Part shown: piece after piece, positions 23,862 through 36,108 of the stretch | Position numbering within the stretch: position 1 is the first letter of the stretch | Layout: every line of letters starts with the position of its first letter | Source: Heloderma charlesbogerti | Lineage: Eukaryota > Chordata > Lepidosauria > Squamata > Helodermatidae | Length of the DNA stretch: 64,000 bases | Direction of reading: 5' to 3' | Assembly: GCA_026122225.1 (NCBI GenBank) | Contig: JANEZZ010000468.1 | Location: forward strand, 2,195,001-2,259,000 | Notes under the pieces: model-generated | The model's database searches: none | What the model saw: the letters and a program-made list of their open reading frames with translations, nothing else | Told to the model about the DNA's origin: nothing | Made by a program: the position numbers and the translations under genes

Positions 23862-25077
23862 TATGAGTAAAGGTAAAATGGTCAGATTATTTGAGGTCTG
23901 TGCACATTTAAAGATAGAATTGCTGTGAACATGTCACTCCAATAGTGGCTATTCCCTAAAAAGGCTGTAATAGCCATTTAGGGGACATTGTTTACACTCC
24001 AAATTGTTATCCTGTAAACGTGAACCACTATCTTGTTCATGAAAGTAGTTGATTGGTTTCCCACTCACCCCTCTCTTCCAAAGTGCCTTTAAGTAGTGAG
24101 ATTGCTATTCTAAACCATATTGGTGATTGTGAACTCTCCAGGCTAATGCACCCCAAACAGAAACCATGGATTAACGCAACTTTGAAAACAGTTGAGTTAA
24201 AATATACTCTTTAATCAGGCGTTGATGCTCTTGATTGAGTAAACGAAAGTGCAGATGAAGCATGGGAGATCTTGGGACGCACCAGTTGTAATCCATGTAA
24301 TTGTGGGAACAAAAGCATAGTCTAGAATTCTGCATTAATCTGGAATAAAAGTGTCTTGATTCATGGCATGTAAATGATTGCAAATAAAAAGAGAAAGACA
24401 ATATAATAATATGGCAAATGGACAAAACAGCATGGTATAAATGAATGGTGGATGTAGTTCCGCTAAATACTAGCCATCAAAACATTTGATGCTGTAGCTG
24501 AATGCTCATTTTGTAGAAGCATTCCATGTTTTGCATACCTGGCCTTTGATACTAAGCTCCTCGATCACACACATAAATAGTGAGGTTCTAGCAGACTGTT
24601 TTCATTGAAGGCACTTGCTTTGACAGCTGCCTTTTTGCTGTGGATGAAAATCACAGGGTTTCTTTAATTTAGCCTGAATGTTTTGTTTACATAATTTTTA
24701 ATTTAAATCTGATCTTTCCACCCAAAGCATTATGGGACCAAAACCTTTGCACATGTTGCTACATTGCTTATTAAAAAGCAGCTTGAGAACTCTTGAAAAT
24801 ACACATATGGATTAGCTGTCTGAGCTGGGGTTCACTGCTTTAAAAAGAGCCATCTCGGTTTCTTCCCCTTGGCCTTCATACCATATCAGAATTCTGTGTT
24901 GGGCCAGTGTTACGTTGTTGACACCAATCCCTCTAAAGTTGAAAGCTGCTTGTCTTAAATGATTGCTTAAGCTTTCTCATTATTAATGCTTTGACAGCAA
25001 TAAAAGAACCAGTCAAGACGGTGAAATCTGGCCCGAGCTGAATATTAGTGTACCGCAGTGAGTTGGCTGGATGAAGC

Positions 25078-25480
25078 TAGGGATGGGGGAGAAATATGTT
25101 CAGTTTTCATTGTAATGCAAACTCAACTAATTTTGCACTTTTCAACTACTTTCCAAACATAAACTCAGTTATCTTTCAAAATTTACACTTTCCTAGATTT
25201 TGTAATGGAGTTCTTTAATAAAAAAAATGCAGACCAAAATGCATATATTGGGGAAAACAACATTAGAATGCATTATATGAGGAAAATTGCTTTTAAAATG
25301 TTTATATTGGGCAAAAATGTGTAAAAAAATGTATGCATTAGGAGAAATGTACACAGAAATGCTTATGAATTTTCATGCAAACTTTTAAAAAAAATTCTCA
25401 AAGTTCAAGACGAACTGAATTTAAGATTAGAATAATGAACAACAGAGAGAAACTGAAATTCACAGATTGGTCCCTCCCTA
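25078..25480. mobile_element. Non-autonomous hAT element, 403 bp, with 8-bp target duplication
   Basis: It begins TAGGGATGGGGGAGAAA and ends TTGGTCCCTCCCTA. The flanks are GATGAAGC (25070-25077) and GATGAAAC (25481-25488), an 8-bp duplication with one mismatch. The interior is A+T-rich with repeated aaaatgcat/aatgt motifs and no ORF. The same family recurs at 48997 and probably 26769. Confidence 0.82.
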
Positions 25481-26768
25481 GATGAAACATACTTTAGGAA
25501 TGGCATGGTATGCTACCAGCATAGGAGTAGAAAAGCTGTGAGCAGCTCCTTCAGCTTGAGCTTTTGAAAAACTCTGTGTGTCCACATTCTGCCCTGTCCC
25601 CTGAACAACTACTGCACAAGTTAACACCAGGAATTAGAGAAATGACACATCTCGTAAACAGCGGGAAACTAAGGCAAACATGAATAGTTGACACAGAAGT
25701 GTGGCTGGCAGATTCAGATTCACAACTATTGAGATGTTAGGCCAGAGGAAGTGAATATCAGTGCTTGAAAGGTGGACAGAATCTGAGATGACATCCTTTC
25801 TTTATTGGTTGTCTTCCTGCCTTCATAGAAGCATGTCTGATGCACTCCCATCACATCCTTAGTGCCCTGTGCATGCAGCATTCCAATTGCTGCAGACTCC
25901 AATTAAGAGATACTGCCACTTCTTTCTACTCTGCTGCCGGAATAATGGTCTCCTTGTGCAAAGCCTAAGCTAAGAGGTTTGGAAGCCCTTATCCTTAAAA
26001 AGCATTCTGTTCCAGTAATCATGCCTTACTGTACCAGCTGAGAGAGAGAGACAGCGCACACACAAGCAGGGAAACAAGTCAGAACGAGACTATTAAAATT
26101 CTAGGTCCACTGTTCTGGTTCACCTGCTCCCTCTTCCGTCCACTCCATGTTTTTAGATATCATTTCTGGGCTCCAAATCAGCCTAACACAGGTACCTGAA
26201 GTTCAGTAGTGCTGATTTCAGGACATGCAGAACCAGAGTTCCCTCTATAAAACTCAGCAATAATGAGTGGACGGAATTGGCAATTGCTTATTAAAAGCTA
26301 GGAGCACTTGCTTACACCCAACCTCTTTTGCTCCCTGACTGCTGGCAAGTGGGTTCACATGGACCCAGGTAGTGCTCCTTCATCAGACCCTTTTTTTGTG
26401 ACCATTTTGTGATGCCTACAAATACTCTGGAGGTAGAATTTTGCTAGGCTGATTTTCTGAACTCAGAAGTATCAACTATTTGATAAGCAGGGTTCCTGCT
26501 CTTAACAGTGACTAATCAGCCCCATATTTTTCCAGGGTGATGCCCCAAAACTCTTTGAACAGCCCCTAAGAATGCATTCCATAATGCACTTCTTGCCTGT
26601 TCCACCCCTTTTTCCTCTATATGAAGGCAAATCTCTGTGTGCCCCTTGTAATGTGTATTTTTCCCCTTTAGTACACTCCTTTCAAAACATATCTACTTGC
26701 TTCCCAGAGCACACTTGCAATCCATACATCCAGTACAATCTCTACATGGGGGAAACATACCTTAGAAA

Positions 26769-27187
26769 CAGAGATGTACAAAAATTTCATTGATGCTCGA
26801 AAAACTGACAGAAATGACCTATTCACAACCCTGAACATGAGCACGAACACGATCACAATTTTCGGAAAAAGCTCACACATTCTCGACCTTGTGATCGTGT
26901 TCGCAAAATATATCCTTGTATTAAAAACGCACACGGTAAAATGTGCATTTTTCAAAAAGGACACATTTTCATGCTTTAATCAGTGTGTATGTTTAATCAG
27001 AGTGTGTGTGGGTGCGTGCTTGGAAAAGTGTGTTTTTTTCCTCTTTGGAAAAAACCCCACACACCTACACTCATGAAAAAAAAAAACACGTGCTCACATT
27101 CCTGAGTGAGAATGAGGCAGGACAATCATCAGGGTGGGGAAAGGAGAGTGTCAATGTACTTGAAAATCACTCATCCCCCCATCACTA
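26769..27187. mobile_element. Non-autonomous hAT element, same family, opposite orientation
   Basis: It begins CAGAGATGTACAAAAATTTC and ends CCCCCCATCACTA. The left flank is CTTAGAAA and the right flank CTTAGGAG (6 of 8 match). Internal blocks (tcgaccttgtg, aaaatgtgcatttttc) are the reverse complement of those in the element at 48997. Its right flanking octamer is also the left target duplication of the next element. Confidence 0.65.
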
Positions 27188-27195
27188 CTTAGGAG

Positions 27196-27592
27196 TAGGG
27201 ATATGGGAGGAAACGGTTGTGGGGTGGAGCTCTAGACGTTTTCATCAGCTCGCCCCCTCCCCCAGCTTTCGTTCCATTTTCTACTAACTGGCCCAACTCG
27301 CTTTGCAGCAAATCGGGCTAGTTAGCAGATTTTCCGTGGTTTATTTGCACAAATTACAGCCATAATTTGGGTAATTTGCGCAAATTATGCAAAATTGCGC
27401 AAATTCCGGCCACAATTTATGCAAAGCTCTATTTGCGCAAATTGCAGCTGACACCCAAAACAAATATGGGAAAAGTCCCTGGAGTTTGGGGAAAATCCGC
27501 AGCTTGGCTCACAACTGCAAGGTGAGTTAGGTGGGCAGTGGAAGTCTGTCGAGCCCCAAAAGAGCTGGATTTCCATGCAATGGATATCTCTA
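27196..27592. mobile_element. hAT MITE, 397 bp, with 8-bp target duplication
   Basis: It begins TAGGGATATGGGAGGAAA and ends TGGATATCTCTA. The flanks are CTTAGGAG (27188-27195) and CTTAGGAC (27593-27600). The interior carries several copies of ttgcgcaaatt/aatttgcgcaaatt, which look like the subterminal repeats that hAT transposases bind (inference). It abuts the 26769 element through a single shared octamer. Confidence 0.82.
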
Positions 27593-28183
27593 CTTAGGAC
27601 CACCCCTCTCCCCACAACCCATTTTCAAAGTACCCTCCCTGCATTTTCAGCCAATGCTAAGTGGAGACCAGATAGATTCCTTTCTTTCCTGAAGGCAGCC
27701 TTTCTGCCAGCAGCTTGCTTTACTTCACATCTCTGGAACAGCCTGATGGAACGTGGGCCCTCAAACCTAGTGGCTATTTAGCTGCCTTTCATTGGTCCTT
27801 GAAGGAGGCCAAGTAAGGTGGCGACTGTGCTGACAGTCACTACTATCCTACTGGCTCCCCTCAGCTCTGAGGACACCTCTCTTTTTATTGTTGTTGTTCA
27901 CCTGCAAATAACTTGCTTTTGAAACCATAATATACTTATTTTGGGGCATGTATGCATAACAGTATGTAAGCGTTCTTCTGGCTCTGCCTTCATTTGGTAC
28001 AAGGAGGTGGTTAGCTCCTTCAGGAAAAGAAACACCCAGTGATGTTAGTTTTTATTTTTTAGTACTGTCCCCTGAAATGCATACCTCAACATTTTGGTCT
28101 CTGATCAGGCTCTTTCTGCTTCTCTTTCTGTTTTATTCCCATTCTTCACCTTTTCACCTTGTCTTCCTACATGGACCATGAAG

Positions 28184-28195
28184 GTCTCTTGAAAG
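28184..28195 (+). CDS. NFASC: NFASC microexon: RSLE insert (alternative)
   Basis: The 12 nt GTCTCTTGAAAG are preceded by ccatgaag, with a long T/C tract about 20-90 bases upstream, and followed by gtagga, a usable donor. The preceding exon ends in AG and the next begins with T, so inclusion reads TAC AGG TCT CTT GAA AGT GAC, which is YRSLESDED. Skipping reads YSDED. In L1CAM the neuron-specific RSLE microexon creates a YRSL sorting signal bound by the AP-2 adaptor, and the same insert is described in paralogues. Length, phase, peptide and splice signals all agree. Its use in this species is unproven. The acceptor triplet is AAG rather than the preferred CAG, consistent with regulated inclusion. 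Confidence 0.82.
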
Positions 28196-29225
28196 GTAGG
28201 ACTGTGGACTGCCCCAAAGCCTTGCACACACAGCTTTTTCTTTCAGCAGTTCCATCACTGAACTACAACCTTATTCTCTTATCCCCCCTCCCCTACCTCT
28301 CCACCACCAACCATCAGCATCTAACACCATTAAAGAATCCTTTGTTATTCCTGAGCTTGAGATTTTGGGCACCCAGGGTCCAATGAGTTGCATTCTGCCT
28401 GCAGATCCGGAGCCCTCACCGCAACCAGTGCAGTTACCACAGCCTCAGCTTCATCCCTTTTCTGTAACTAATTCTTATATGTGCGATGACTGCCATCGGC
28501 TCATTGCACAATCACGAGTAGATCACTCGCATGAAAAAGGGTTCTTCTGGGTTGGCGTTTTGAGCAATTCCATTTTCTTGGGTAAGCTACTTGTCTGATG
28601 TGCCCCTGATATTTGAAAAGCAAGATGCAGCTGGTTTCACATGCTGAGTAGTAAAACAAAGGAAGCATGGTGAAGAAGCCTGCAGTTATAGAAGACCTTA
28701 TGTCCATTCAGAGTGAAGGTTCCCCGGAAATCTTCCATGGACAAAATATTCACTCTGACATATGCAACTCTTGAACATGATGCCCCTAAACCAGCTTGGC
28801 TCAGGCTTCCTTGATTTAATACATTAAATAAGCAGCAAGATTTCTGTTTTAACAAATCAATAAATTGAATTTGTGTGTTAAAGGTTGCATATACTCACCT
28901 TCCTAATGAACTAACAAGGCAACAAAGTTACCTTGGGCCTGCAATCCAGAGAGCTACATTCAGTGTGCCTGAAAGCTTGGGCATGCCCAGCAGAATTTCT
29001 GACCTGTTGCATTTTAAGCAGCAGCCCTCTATGAAAAGCACCCTAGTATGTGGCGTGAGGGTCTGCTCTTGGGGGGGGGGGGACTCAAATGCTCCACTGA
29101 GTTTCCTGTGTGATTCTCTGGACTGTAGCCTTTGAAAGGTCAAAAGCCAGCAGGGAGTATCTTGAAAACTTCACTGGCCTCATGCATATGGGGGAAAGAC
29201 AATCGAAAGGGAACATTCTGATCCA

Positions 29226-29334
29226 AACTAAATCAGGGAATTTAGACAGAAAAAAATCCTTCAACTCCCAGTACTCCCCATCCAGCATGGGGACTTTTTT
29301 CTGTCTGAACATGCATAGGATTGTGCCCTAAATT
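29226..29334. mobile_element. Palindromic MITE, 'gacagaaaaaagtcc' family (partial left end)
   Basis: The left arm tttagacagaaaaaaatcc and the right arm ggacttttttctgtctgaac...gcataggattgtgccc face each other. The outermost left terminus is missing relative to the copy at 11041. Confidence 0.78.
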
Positions 29335-30856
29335 TGGAAATTGAGGATTTCAAATGAACATCCCTGGGTTTTGCCATTCTTGCTTTGTGGCTCCTTACAC
29401 TGGCAAACCTTTCTGCCTGATAGCTCCTCTTGCCTCTGGTTCAGTTGCTTATAAAATCCACTAGCTGTGAAATCATCACGAACATTTGTCTTTGGACACC
29501 AGGTTAACCATATTTGCAAAACATGAGCTTTCCGTTTTTGCTAGACATGCAAAAGTAACATGCACTGTTACTTTTGCACTGTTGAACACCAAATCCTTCC
29601 AGAAGGAAAAGTAGAATTCCCCTTTAAGTTACAATAAATCGTGCTGGGCCCATGTGATGCAAGTGACCTGGGCTGGAACAGCTACCCACTGACAGCGAGC
29701 AAGCAATTGGTTTGGAAGAATCCAAGGGAGATGCACCTCTCACACACTGTGCAACTGATGTGTGGGACTCACCATGACGAAAGGTGGTGATGGCCAATGC
29801 CATAAATAGAGACCACAAAACCGCATTGGAGACATTAATAACTATAGCCGGCCTGCATGACCTGCACGACCATCATGGAGAGCACAGCCCATTAGCCATA
29901 TATAGTGGCCTGCTGGGTGCTGTTTTTGTAGTTCCAGGAAGATTGCAAAAAGTAGAGGTTTATCGAGCCCCGGGTGAGCTGCCATACATAATTGATGGGC
30001 TCTGTTCTGCTTGGCAGCTTGCATGTTCTGAACAGGACCAGGAGGAATTGATGGCAGCTTGAGTACTCCATACTTGTTGTTCTGTGCTCTTTATACAACC
30101 TCGGTAGATGCGAGTAGTGACCACTCTCTGGCTGTATGGACTATTTTATGTGGCACGATGGTTGTTAAGGCAAAACACTATTCTATGGAACTAAAAAAAC
30201 GTTAGGAAACCCAGAACCATAAATGATCTTGTTCTATGTGGGGATGAAAAGCTGAGCCTCACAGTAATGCCAAGGGGAAGGGTGATTTTGTCTATTTATT
30301 TGTATTATATCCCATTTTTCTCAAAGCAGTTTGAAATTAAAATCCACATAATGGTACAGTTAAAATAGGGATATATAGGGAGGGGGGTGCATACCTGTCT
30401 TGCCCAGCCCCTGGCTATTGATGACATAGCCTGAGTTCCAGGTTCTTTCCTCCAGAGGGAGGGGACAGAGGGAGTTGCTTGCAGATGGACTCAGGGACTG
30501 ACTGGTGATAAAGAAGCCCACAAACACAGCCGCCCCTCCACTGACCTGCAGAATCTTCTGGTCCCTGGCAGTAGGTGATAAATTCCAAGTTCCAGGCTCC
30601 TAGAAATAATATTTTAATTACCTTCTGCAGTGGTTTTAAGACAGAGTAGGAAGAAGACCAAGGAAAACTAAGACAAGAGTCGAAAAAATACAGAGTAGGA
30701 AGAAGTCCAAGGGCATTCATTCCTACACATAGATCCATGCACATACACAGAAACATCCATGGTAAAAATTCCCACTGGTTTCCATTGTCTGGCATCCTTG
30801 TAAGCAGGGCAAAATGGAAATAACCATCCCTGTTTTGCTTCCTGCATCTGATAGAG

Positions 30857-30990
30857 CAGGGGCGGGCAACCTGTGGCCTGCCATATGTTTTAGACTACAA
30901 CTCCCATCATCCCCAATTATTGGCTATGTTAGCTGGAGCTGATGGGAGTTGGATTCCAACAGCATGGTTGTCACAGATTCCCCACCTCTA
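30857..30990. mobile_element. Palindromic hAT-like MITE ('actacaactccca' family)
   Basis: Begins CAGGGGCGGGCAACCTG and ends CCCCACCTCTA, with arms ttagactacaactcccatca and tgatgggagttggattccaa. The flanks TGATAGAG and TGGGACAG are only weakly similar. Confidence 0.75.
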
Positions 30991-32366
30991 TGGGACAGGG
31001 ATGCTGCCTCTGAACATGGAAGTTTCATTATGGCTCATAACCATTGATAGGACCTATTCTCCATGAAGTTACCCTCATCACTGAACCACTTAGAGATTTT
31101 ATTATATTGAGCAGAATTACAAATAAATACATAAATCAGGTTTTTTAAAGTCCTGGTATCAGTAAGCCAGCCTCACAAACTCTGCAGAAGCTTGCTCATG
31201 AGTGCCAAACATCTTTAGGCTGACATCAAGATTGCAAAGAGAAAACAAGTAGTACTACCCATGGGGGTTATCTGTTTGCACATCAAAAATCCTGCCTATA
31301 AAAAGAGCAGGGAAGCATCCAGTTAAGTGTAAAAGTGCCATTTTATATTTGTCCACATCTTTTTTCAAAGGTTGCACAGGTAAGAGTAAATTTGAAATTC
31401 CCAAAATGGCACTTAAATATCTTATGCGCTATTTAGATCTAACAAGAGGCACTCAACTTTTTTGTAGACGATTGATCCTCAATGCACATTTTGCCAACAA
31501 AGGCTGCTTTGAAGAGGTTGGCACTTAGAGCCTGGAATATTCAGAATGATATATGATGCTACTACATGTAAGGCAGAGGAATCCTGTGGTGGACCATAGG
31601 ATTTCTTGGCTTCCCCCTCCTGAAACTGTAGATGCTTCTAAGACTTTGGGAGGGGGACTACATGATCCAGTCCCTTCCTCACCCCCTCCCCAGTGCTCTT
31701 GCAGCCATCATGGAAAGAAGTGCAGCATCTGCTTTTCAAGGTTGCAAAATCAGCCTCAGAGAACCTCACAGAGATCAAAAAGGGGGTGTTCCAGTAGGCA
31801 GGGAGAGGAGGCAAGAGGGCTGGATATGAACAATCCTATGGCCTCTCCAACCCCAACCCCACCAGTGCACCTCCTTTAGGTGGGCTCAAATGCCTGGCTA
31901 GAGGAAAAAAAACCTTACAAGGAGGATGGAGAGGCAGAAATCACCTCTGTCACTCCTCCCACCCTGTCAGCAGCACCCAAGCAGGACATCTGAAAGTCTC
32001 CAAGATCAGATGTCACCTCATTAGGGTTGTACCCTTAGTCATTCTACAGTTGTGGCATTTCAGTAGGGTTTCTACCATTATACTGCTTGGTGGCCTGTTC
32101 CTTCCAAATTCATTTAGTTTTCTGGGGAAAAGTTCCCCTTTAGACTGAAATATTTCCAGGCAGTTACTGCATCTGCAAAGATCTCATCAGATAATTTGCA
32201 ATGAGCCATTTGCGGTCACGTTCCACAGAACTTCCTGCACTCTTGTTGCCTCTTTTGAGGACAGTCATCTGGACCACTCTTTTCACCAGTTTAAGGTTAT
32301 ACTGTTCCTTTAAAACCACACCTTCCCCATTTCTGATGGCACTCCCCCCCCCTCTTTTGATACTAG

Positions 32367-32598
32367 TGACGAAGACAACAAGCCACTGCAGGGCAGTCAG
32401 ACCTCGTTAGATGGCACGATAAAGCAGCAAGAAAGTGACGACAGCTTGGTGGACTATGGCGAAGGAGGTGAAGGGCAGTTCAATGAGGACGGCTCCTTTA
32501 TTGGACAGTACACAGTCAAGAAGGACAAAGATGAGACAGAAGGCAATGAGAGCTCGGAAGCCACATCGCCAGTTAATGCTATCTACTCCCTGGCATAA
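32367..32598 (+). CDS. NFASC: NFASC terminal coding exon: ankyrin-binding cytoplasmic tail
   Basis: This last coding exon follows a C/T-rich tract and atactag. One base completes the Ser codon, then the frame reads [55 protein letters not shown] and [21 protein letters not shown], ending at TAA (32596-32598). FIGQY (32497-32511) is the ankyrin-G binding motif of the L1 family. Phosphorylation of its tyrosine releases ankyrin and exposes doublecortin binding. The C-terminal SLA is the neurofascin PDZ-type ligand bound by syntenin, whereas NrCAM ends differently, and this settles the paralogue. The tail clusters neurofascin with ankyrin-G, spectrin and sodium channels at the axon initial segment and nodes. 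Only one substitution relative to mammals is apparent by eye (KDKD for KDKE). Confidence 0.98.
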
Positions 32599-32876
32599 CA
32601 GAGTGGCTGCAAAAAGAAACGTAGTCAGTGTGGGTTGGCAAAGTCACCATCAACAACAGATTGCAACCAGAGTAGGACTGGACAACAATGACCAAACACA
32701 AACCTGACCAGGTGGTCACCAATGTCATCATCTCTTTAGCAAACAAAGCAAATGGCATAGATGCACAGGCTGCTGAAGTGAACATACTGCAGCTGAAACC
32801 TGAGCTATCCCACAAGAGACCAATAGAAGAGCAGGATGCACAGATTCTACGCCCCAGGCTTCAGAACTTGGACTGA

Positions 32877-32882
32877 AATAAA
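32877..32882 (+). other. Candidate polyadenylation signal (proximal)
   Basis: AATAAA lies 279 nt after the NFASC stop codon, followed by a C-rich and then GT-containing stretch. It is a candidate only. Distal signals could equally be used. Confidence 0.35.
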
Positions 32883-34555
32883 CACCCCTCTATACCCCCC
32901 CACCGCCCGATGTCTAATTTGTGAGATAATGCAATTCCTTTCATTAATAATGTACACAGATGAATTTCTGGGGTGTGTTTTTCTTTCTTTTAAGGATTCG
33001 AAGTTGTCTTCAGAAAAAAAGAAAGAAAGAAATGCCCAAACATGGGGAAAATCTGAAGTGAGGGGTTGGGTGAGAGTATAATGGAACCTCCCACGCTAAA
33101 AGCAGCATGAAACCACATTGCAAAACTGGCTCTTGGTACAAATGAAAAGCTGTTTTATAAACAGGAACCTTTCTGATTATTCATTTCTGTTAGAGATCAT
33201 TGTAGCCAGGTCCTTGCTTATAGTCCTCACAAAGCAAGGTGTGTGATGCTCCTTCCTGCAAGATGAATGGTACAGTATTAGGCTTCAGTGTCAAAGCTAT
33301 ATGGATGGGGGAAGGGGAGGGGAGGTTGTTGCATTGACCAAAATTATCTCAGATCTTTATTAGTGCTATACTTCAAGTACTGGGTCTGCCACAAGTGACA
33401 ATGCAAAGTTTCACTCTACCCATGCTATTTAGTATCTTTCCTCAAAGAAAGAGTTTAATGGAAACAGTTGCATCTTTCTGCCAATCCAGAATAGGAAAAC
33501 GGAATTGGGTTGTTGTTTTTCCTGGATAATTATTGGGGGGAAGGAGTGTTGCTCATTCTTGCTGAAAGCAGTCATGCTTCCCTATGCACACACACGGTGT
33601 TAACTACCATCCAAGAAACCTGCATGTAGCAGGAAAGGAGGGAAGGGTGATCGAGGAAAAGCAACCAGCTGATGCTTTTCTACTGCTAATTGAAAAAAGA
33701 TGGTACCTACTAAGAAGAAACTAACCTGGCATCGAAACTGCCAGCTACTTCTTTGAAAAGTTCAGGGATTCCCTGTCCCTAAGCGTTTGATGAAAAAGTA
33801 CAAATGCACTCAGAATCAACCCGAACTGATCCACCTTTCTATTGTTCCCATCATTTGCATATCAGTCAGGGCTACATTTTCTGGTTTTCAAGGTAAAAGC
33901 CACTTTCCAGCACATACAGGGGCCTCTTACTGCCTGCTCCCCTTTGGTCAATTAGCCAAAAGGAAGCCTCTCCAGTACTAAATAAGCAGCAGCATGGAAC
34001 TCACACTATCATGGTAGTTACACATCAAAGGCACTTGAGTCATGCTAATTTGCTAACACGCGGTAACCCTGTTTTCCTCAGATACAGATTCTTTTGTGAC
34101 ACTGTTCTTCCATATATGCCTTAAACAGCTTCATGCTTTCCCTGAAGCTTAATAAACTATGAATATTTACCCATAGATTAAGCCCCTGGTGTAATCTGTC
34201 CATGCAGTGCAAATAAGGTGGCTTCCACAGCTTGGCCAGATGAGAAAGCATGGATCGTTGTAGAAGGTAGAGTTTTGTAATATACAGTATTTAGTGCAAT
34301 GCAGTATGTATTCTCTTCATTCCGTGCACTTTTGAAGCCAAAGGTATTTAAAACAGAGAGCAGTTTTGACTCCTGTAGTCAGTTTCACAGGCAGCTGTAA
34401 ACTAATGTTAAGAATGTCAAAAGATCTGTTTCAGGATCGTGCTAAAATGGACATACAAATGATGTGGCTAAACTCTCAAACTGGATTGCTTTAAAGGCAG
34501 TTTTGCTACAAGGACCCCATTCAAGGGAATAGTCCAGACAAGAGGTTTAGTGTCT

Positions 34556-34728
34556 TATGTAAAAGGCTTAGTCACAGGCAGTAAGAACTTGAAGCTGAAA
34601 TATGTTGGTATTTTTGGGCCCACACCTTTTGCCTTCAGCCCCACCCCCACCCCACTGGCATGAAGCCCTTGACAGCTTCTCCGAAAAGGAATCCATCCCT
34701 TGGGTTGAAAGAAGTTCTGCACCCCTGG
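34556..34728. mobile_element. 3' part of a hAT-like element (family of 36678 and 45938)
   Basis: The order cagtaagaacttgaagc, tgaagcccttgacagcttct and ttgggttgaaagaagttctgcacccctg matches the right halves of the repeats at 36678 and 45938. The left half is missing. Confidence 0.65.
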
Positions 34729-34794
34729 GATAGGGTTTTGTTCCAAACACTGAGTTGGGATCACTGAGTTGGATATCCCAACCTGAACCAAGAC

Positions 34795-35160
34795 ATAAGA
34801 ACATAAGAAGAGCCATGCTGGATCAGAGCAAGAGTTCATCTACTCCAGCATTCTGTTCACACAGTGGCCAACCAGCTGTTGGCCAGGAACCCACAAGCAG
34901 GTCAAGAGCACAACGGCACCCTCCCACCCATGTTCCCCAGCAACTGGTGTACATAGGTTCACTGCCTCTGGTACTGGAGGTAGCACATAGCCATCAGGAC
35001 TAGTAGCCATTGATAGCCTTTTCCTCCAGGAATTGTCCAACCCCCTTTTAGGGCCATCCAAGCTGGTGGCCATCACTGCATCTTGTAGCAAATTCCATAG
35101 TCGACTATGCGCTGTGTGAAGACATACTTCTTTTTCCTTGAGGAAAGACAAGCTGTTATA
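34795..35160 (-). mobile_element. CR1 LINE 3' end
   Basis: On the minus strand this reads ...tatggaatttgctac, ggccaccagcttggatgg, ctatcaatggctactagt, caacagctggttggccac, gctggatca and finally tcttcttatgttcttatg. These are the standard 3' end and octamer-like tail of reptilian CR1 elements. The plus-strand copy at 48003 aligns block for block. Confidence 0.88.
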
Positions 35161-35387
35161 ATAGATTGCTGTGATGAATACATCTCCTGGCCTCAAGGGT
35201 TTGCATGCTTATTTGCTTCAAGCAACCATCACCCTCCATGGTGGATTTGTCCACTTTTTGCCTTTGAGCAAGATGTCATTTTTACTATCTAGGATTAAAG
35301 GAAGCCCCTACCTTCAATGGGTTCATGTAGTATAGAATTCAGTGACAGATGCTAACTGAATTGTTGTATTGGAAGGAAAGCCACTAT

Positions 35388-35590
35388 TTGACATAAGATC
35401 ATACAAAGCTGCCTTATACCGAGTCTGCCCTTTGGTCCATCTAGGTCAGAATTGTCTATATTGACTGGCTGCAGTTCTCCAAGGTTTCAGGCAGGAGTCT
35501 TTCCCAGCCCTACCTAGAGATGACAGGGATCGAACCTGGGACCTTTTGCATGTAAAGCATGTGCTCTAACACTGACAACACACTGTGTCA
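35388..35590 (-). mobile_element. tRNA-derived SINE
   Basis: Minus-strand order: a tRNA-like head (gttagagcacatgctttacatgc, then ggttcgatccc as box B), a body with ctggaga and aaccttgg, and an end in cggtataaggcagc followed by ttatg. It is the same family as 63384. Confidence 0.75.
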
Positions 35591-36087
35591 AAATTCAAAC
35601 AGTGCCCAGTTAAGGATAGCTCATCCTGAATGCATTTGAATTTTAGTCGGGTCTCGCCTTTGAAAGTGACACCTCCCAAACTCTGTACGTATCCTTTCTA
35701 ATCCAATTCACAATAGAGACTAACAGAACCTAGAAACCTTCAGCATTATGTGTAGAGGCTTCTGTCCCTAGACTTAAGTGAACATTCTTGCCGAAAGACA
35801 GAACTAGCTGACTTTGGCCTCTCACTGAGTCACAAGAGAAAACCAGGCACACTTAGTCACATATGTGGAACGTTTTGAAAATAAGTATTTTTAGGCTCTC
35901 ATATGTACCTAGCAGTGCCTACAATCCCATTCTGTGTGCTAGACATGTGTGCGTGTGCATGTGTTTTCCTCGTAAGCCTCCCTCATATCATCTGTTTGAA
36001 GAAAGTTGGTAATAGGGGTGTGAGGTTGACTTTTAGTGGATTTAAAGATGCATTGCGGGAATTTAATAAAGGGTAGGAAAATATCTG

Positions 36088-36108
36088 TTCTTTTTTTTTT
36101 TTTTTTTA
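36088..36108. repeat. Poly-T tract
   Basis: About nineteen consecutive T residues. No adjacent minus-strand retroelement was identified, so its origin is unclear. Confidence 0.85.

Larger units (their letters stand above)
21690..32366. other. NFASC: NFASC intron(s) before the terminal exon, holding a microexon
   Basis: This 10.7-kb interval starts with gtatg and ends in a C-run/T-tract and atactag. Apart from the 12-nt microexon I see no coding sequence. It holds a MITE at 23552, three hAT-type elements (25078, 26769, 27196), palindromic MITEs at 29226 and 30857, and C/G homopolymers. The ORFs around 22657-23860 and 31553 have no recognisable homology. Confidence 0.7.

Noticed and set aside
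23458..23862. 134-codon minus-strand ORF
   Set aside because: It coincides almost exactly with a MITE-like element bounded by GGTTGGATCC repeats, and the protein has no recognisable features.
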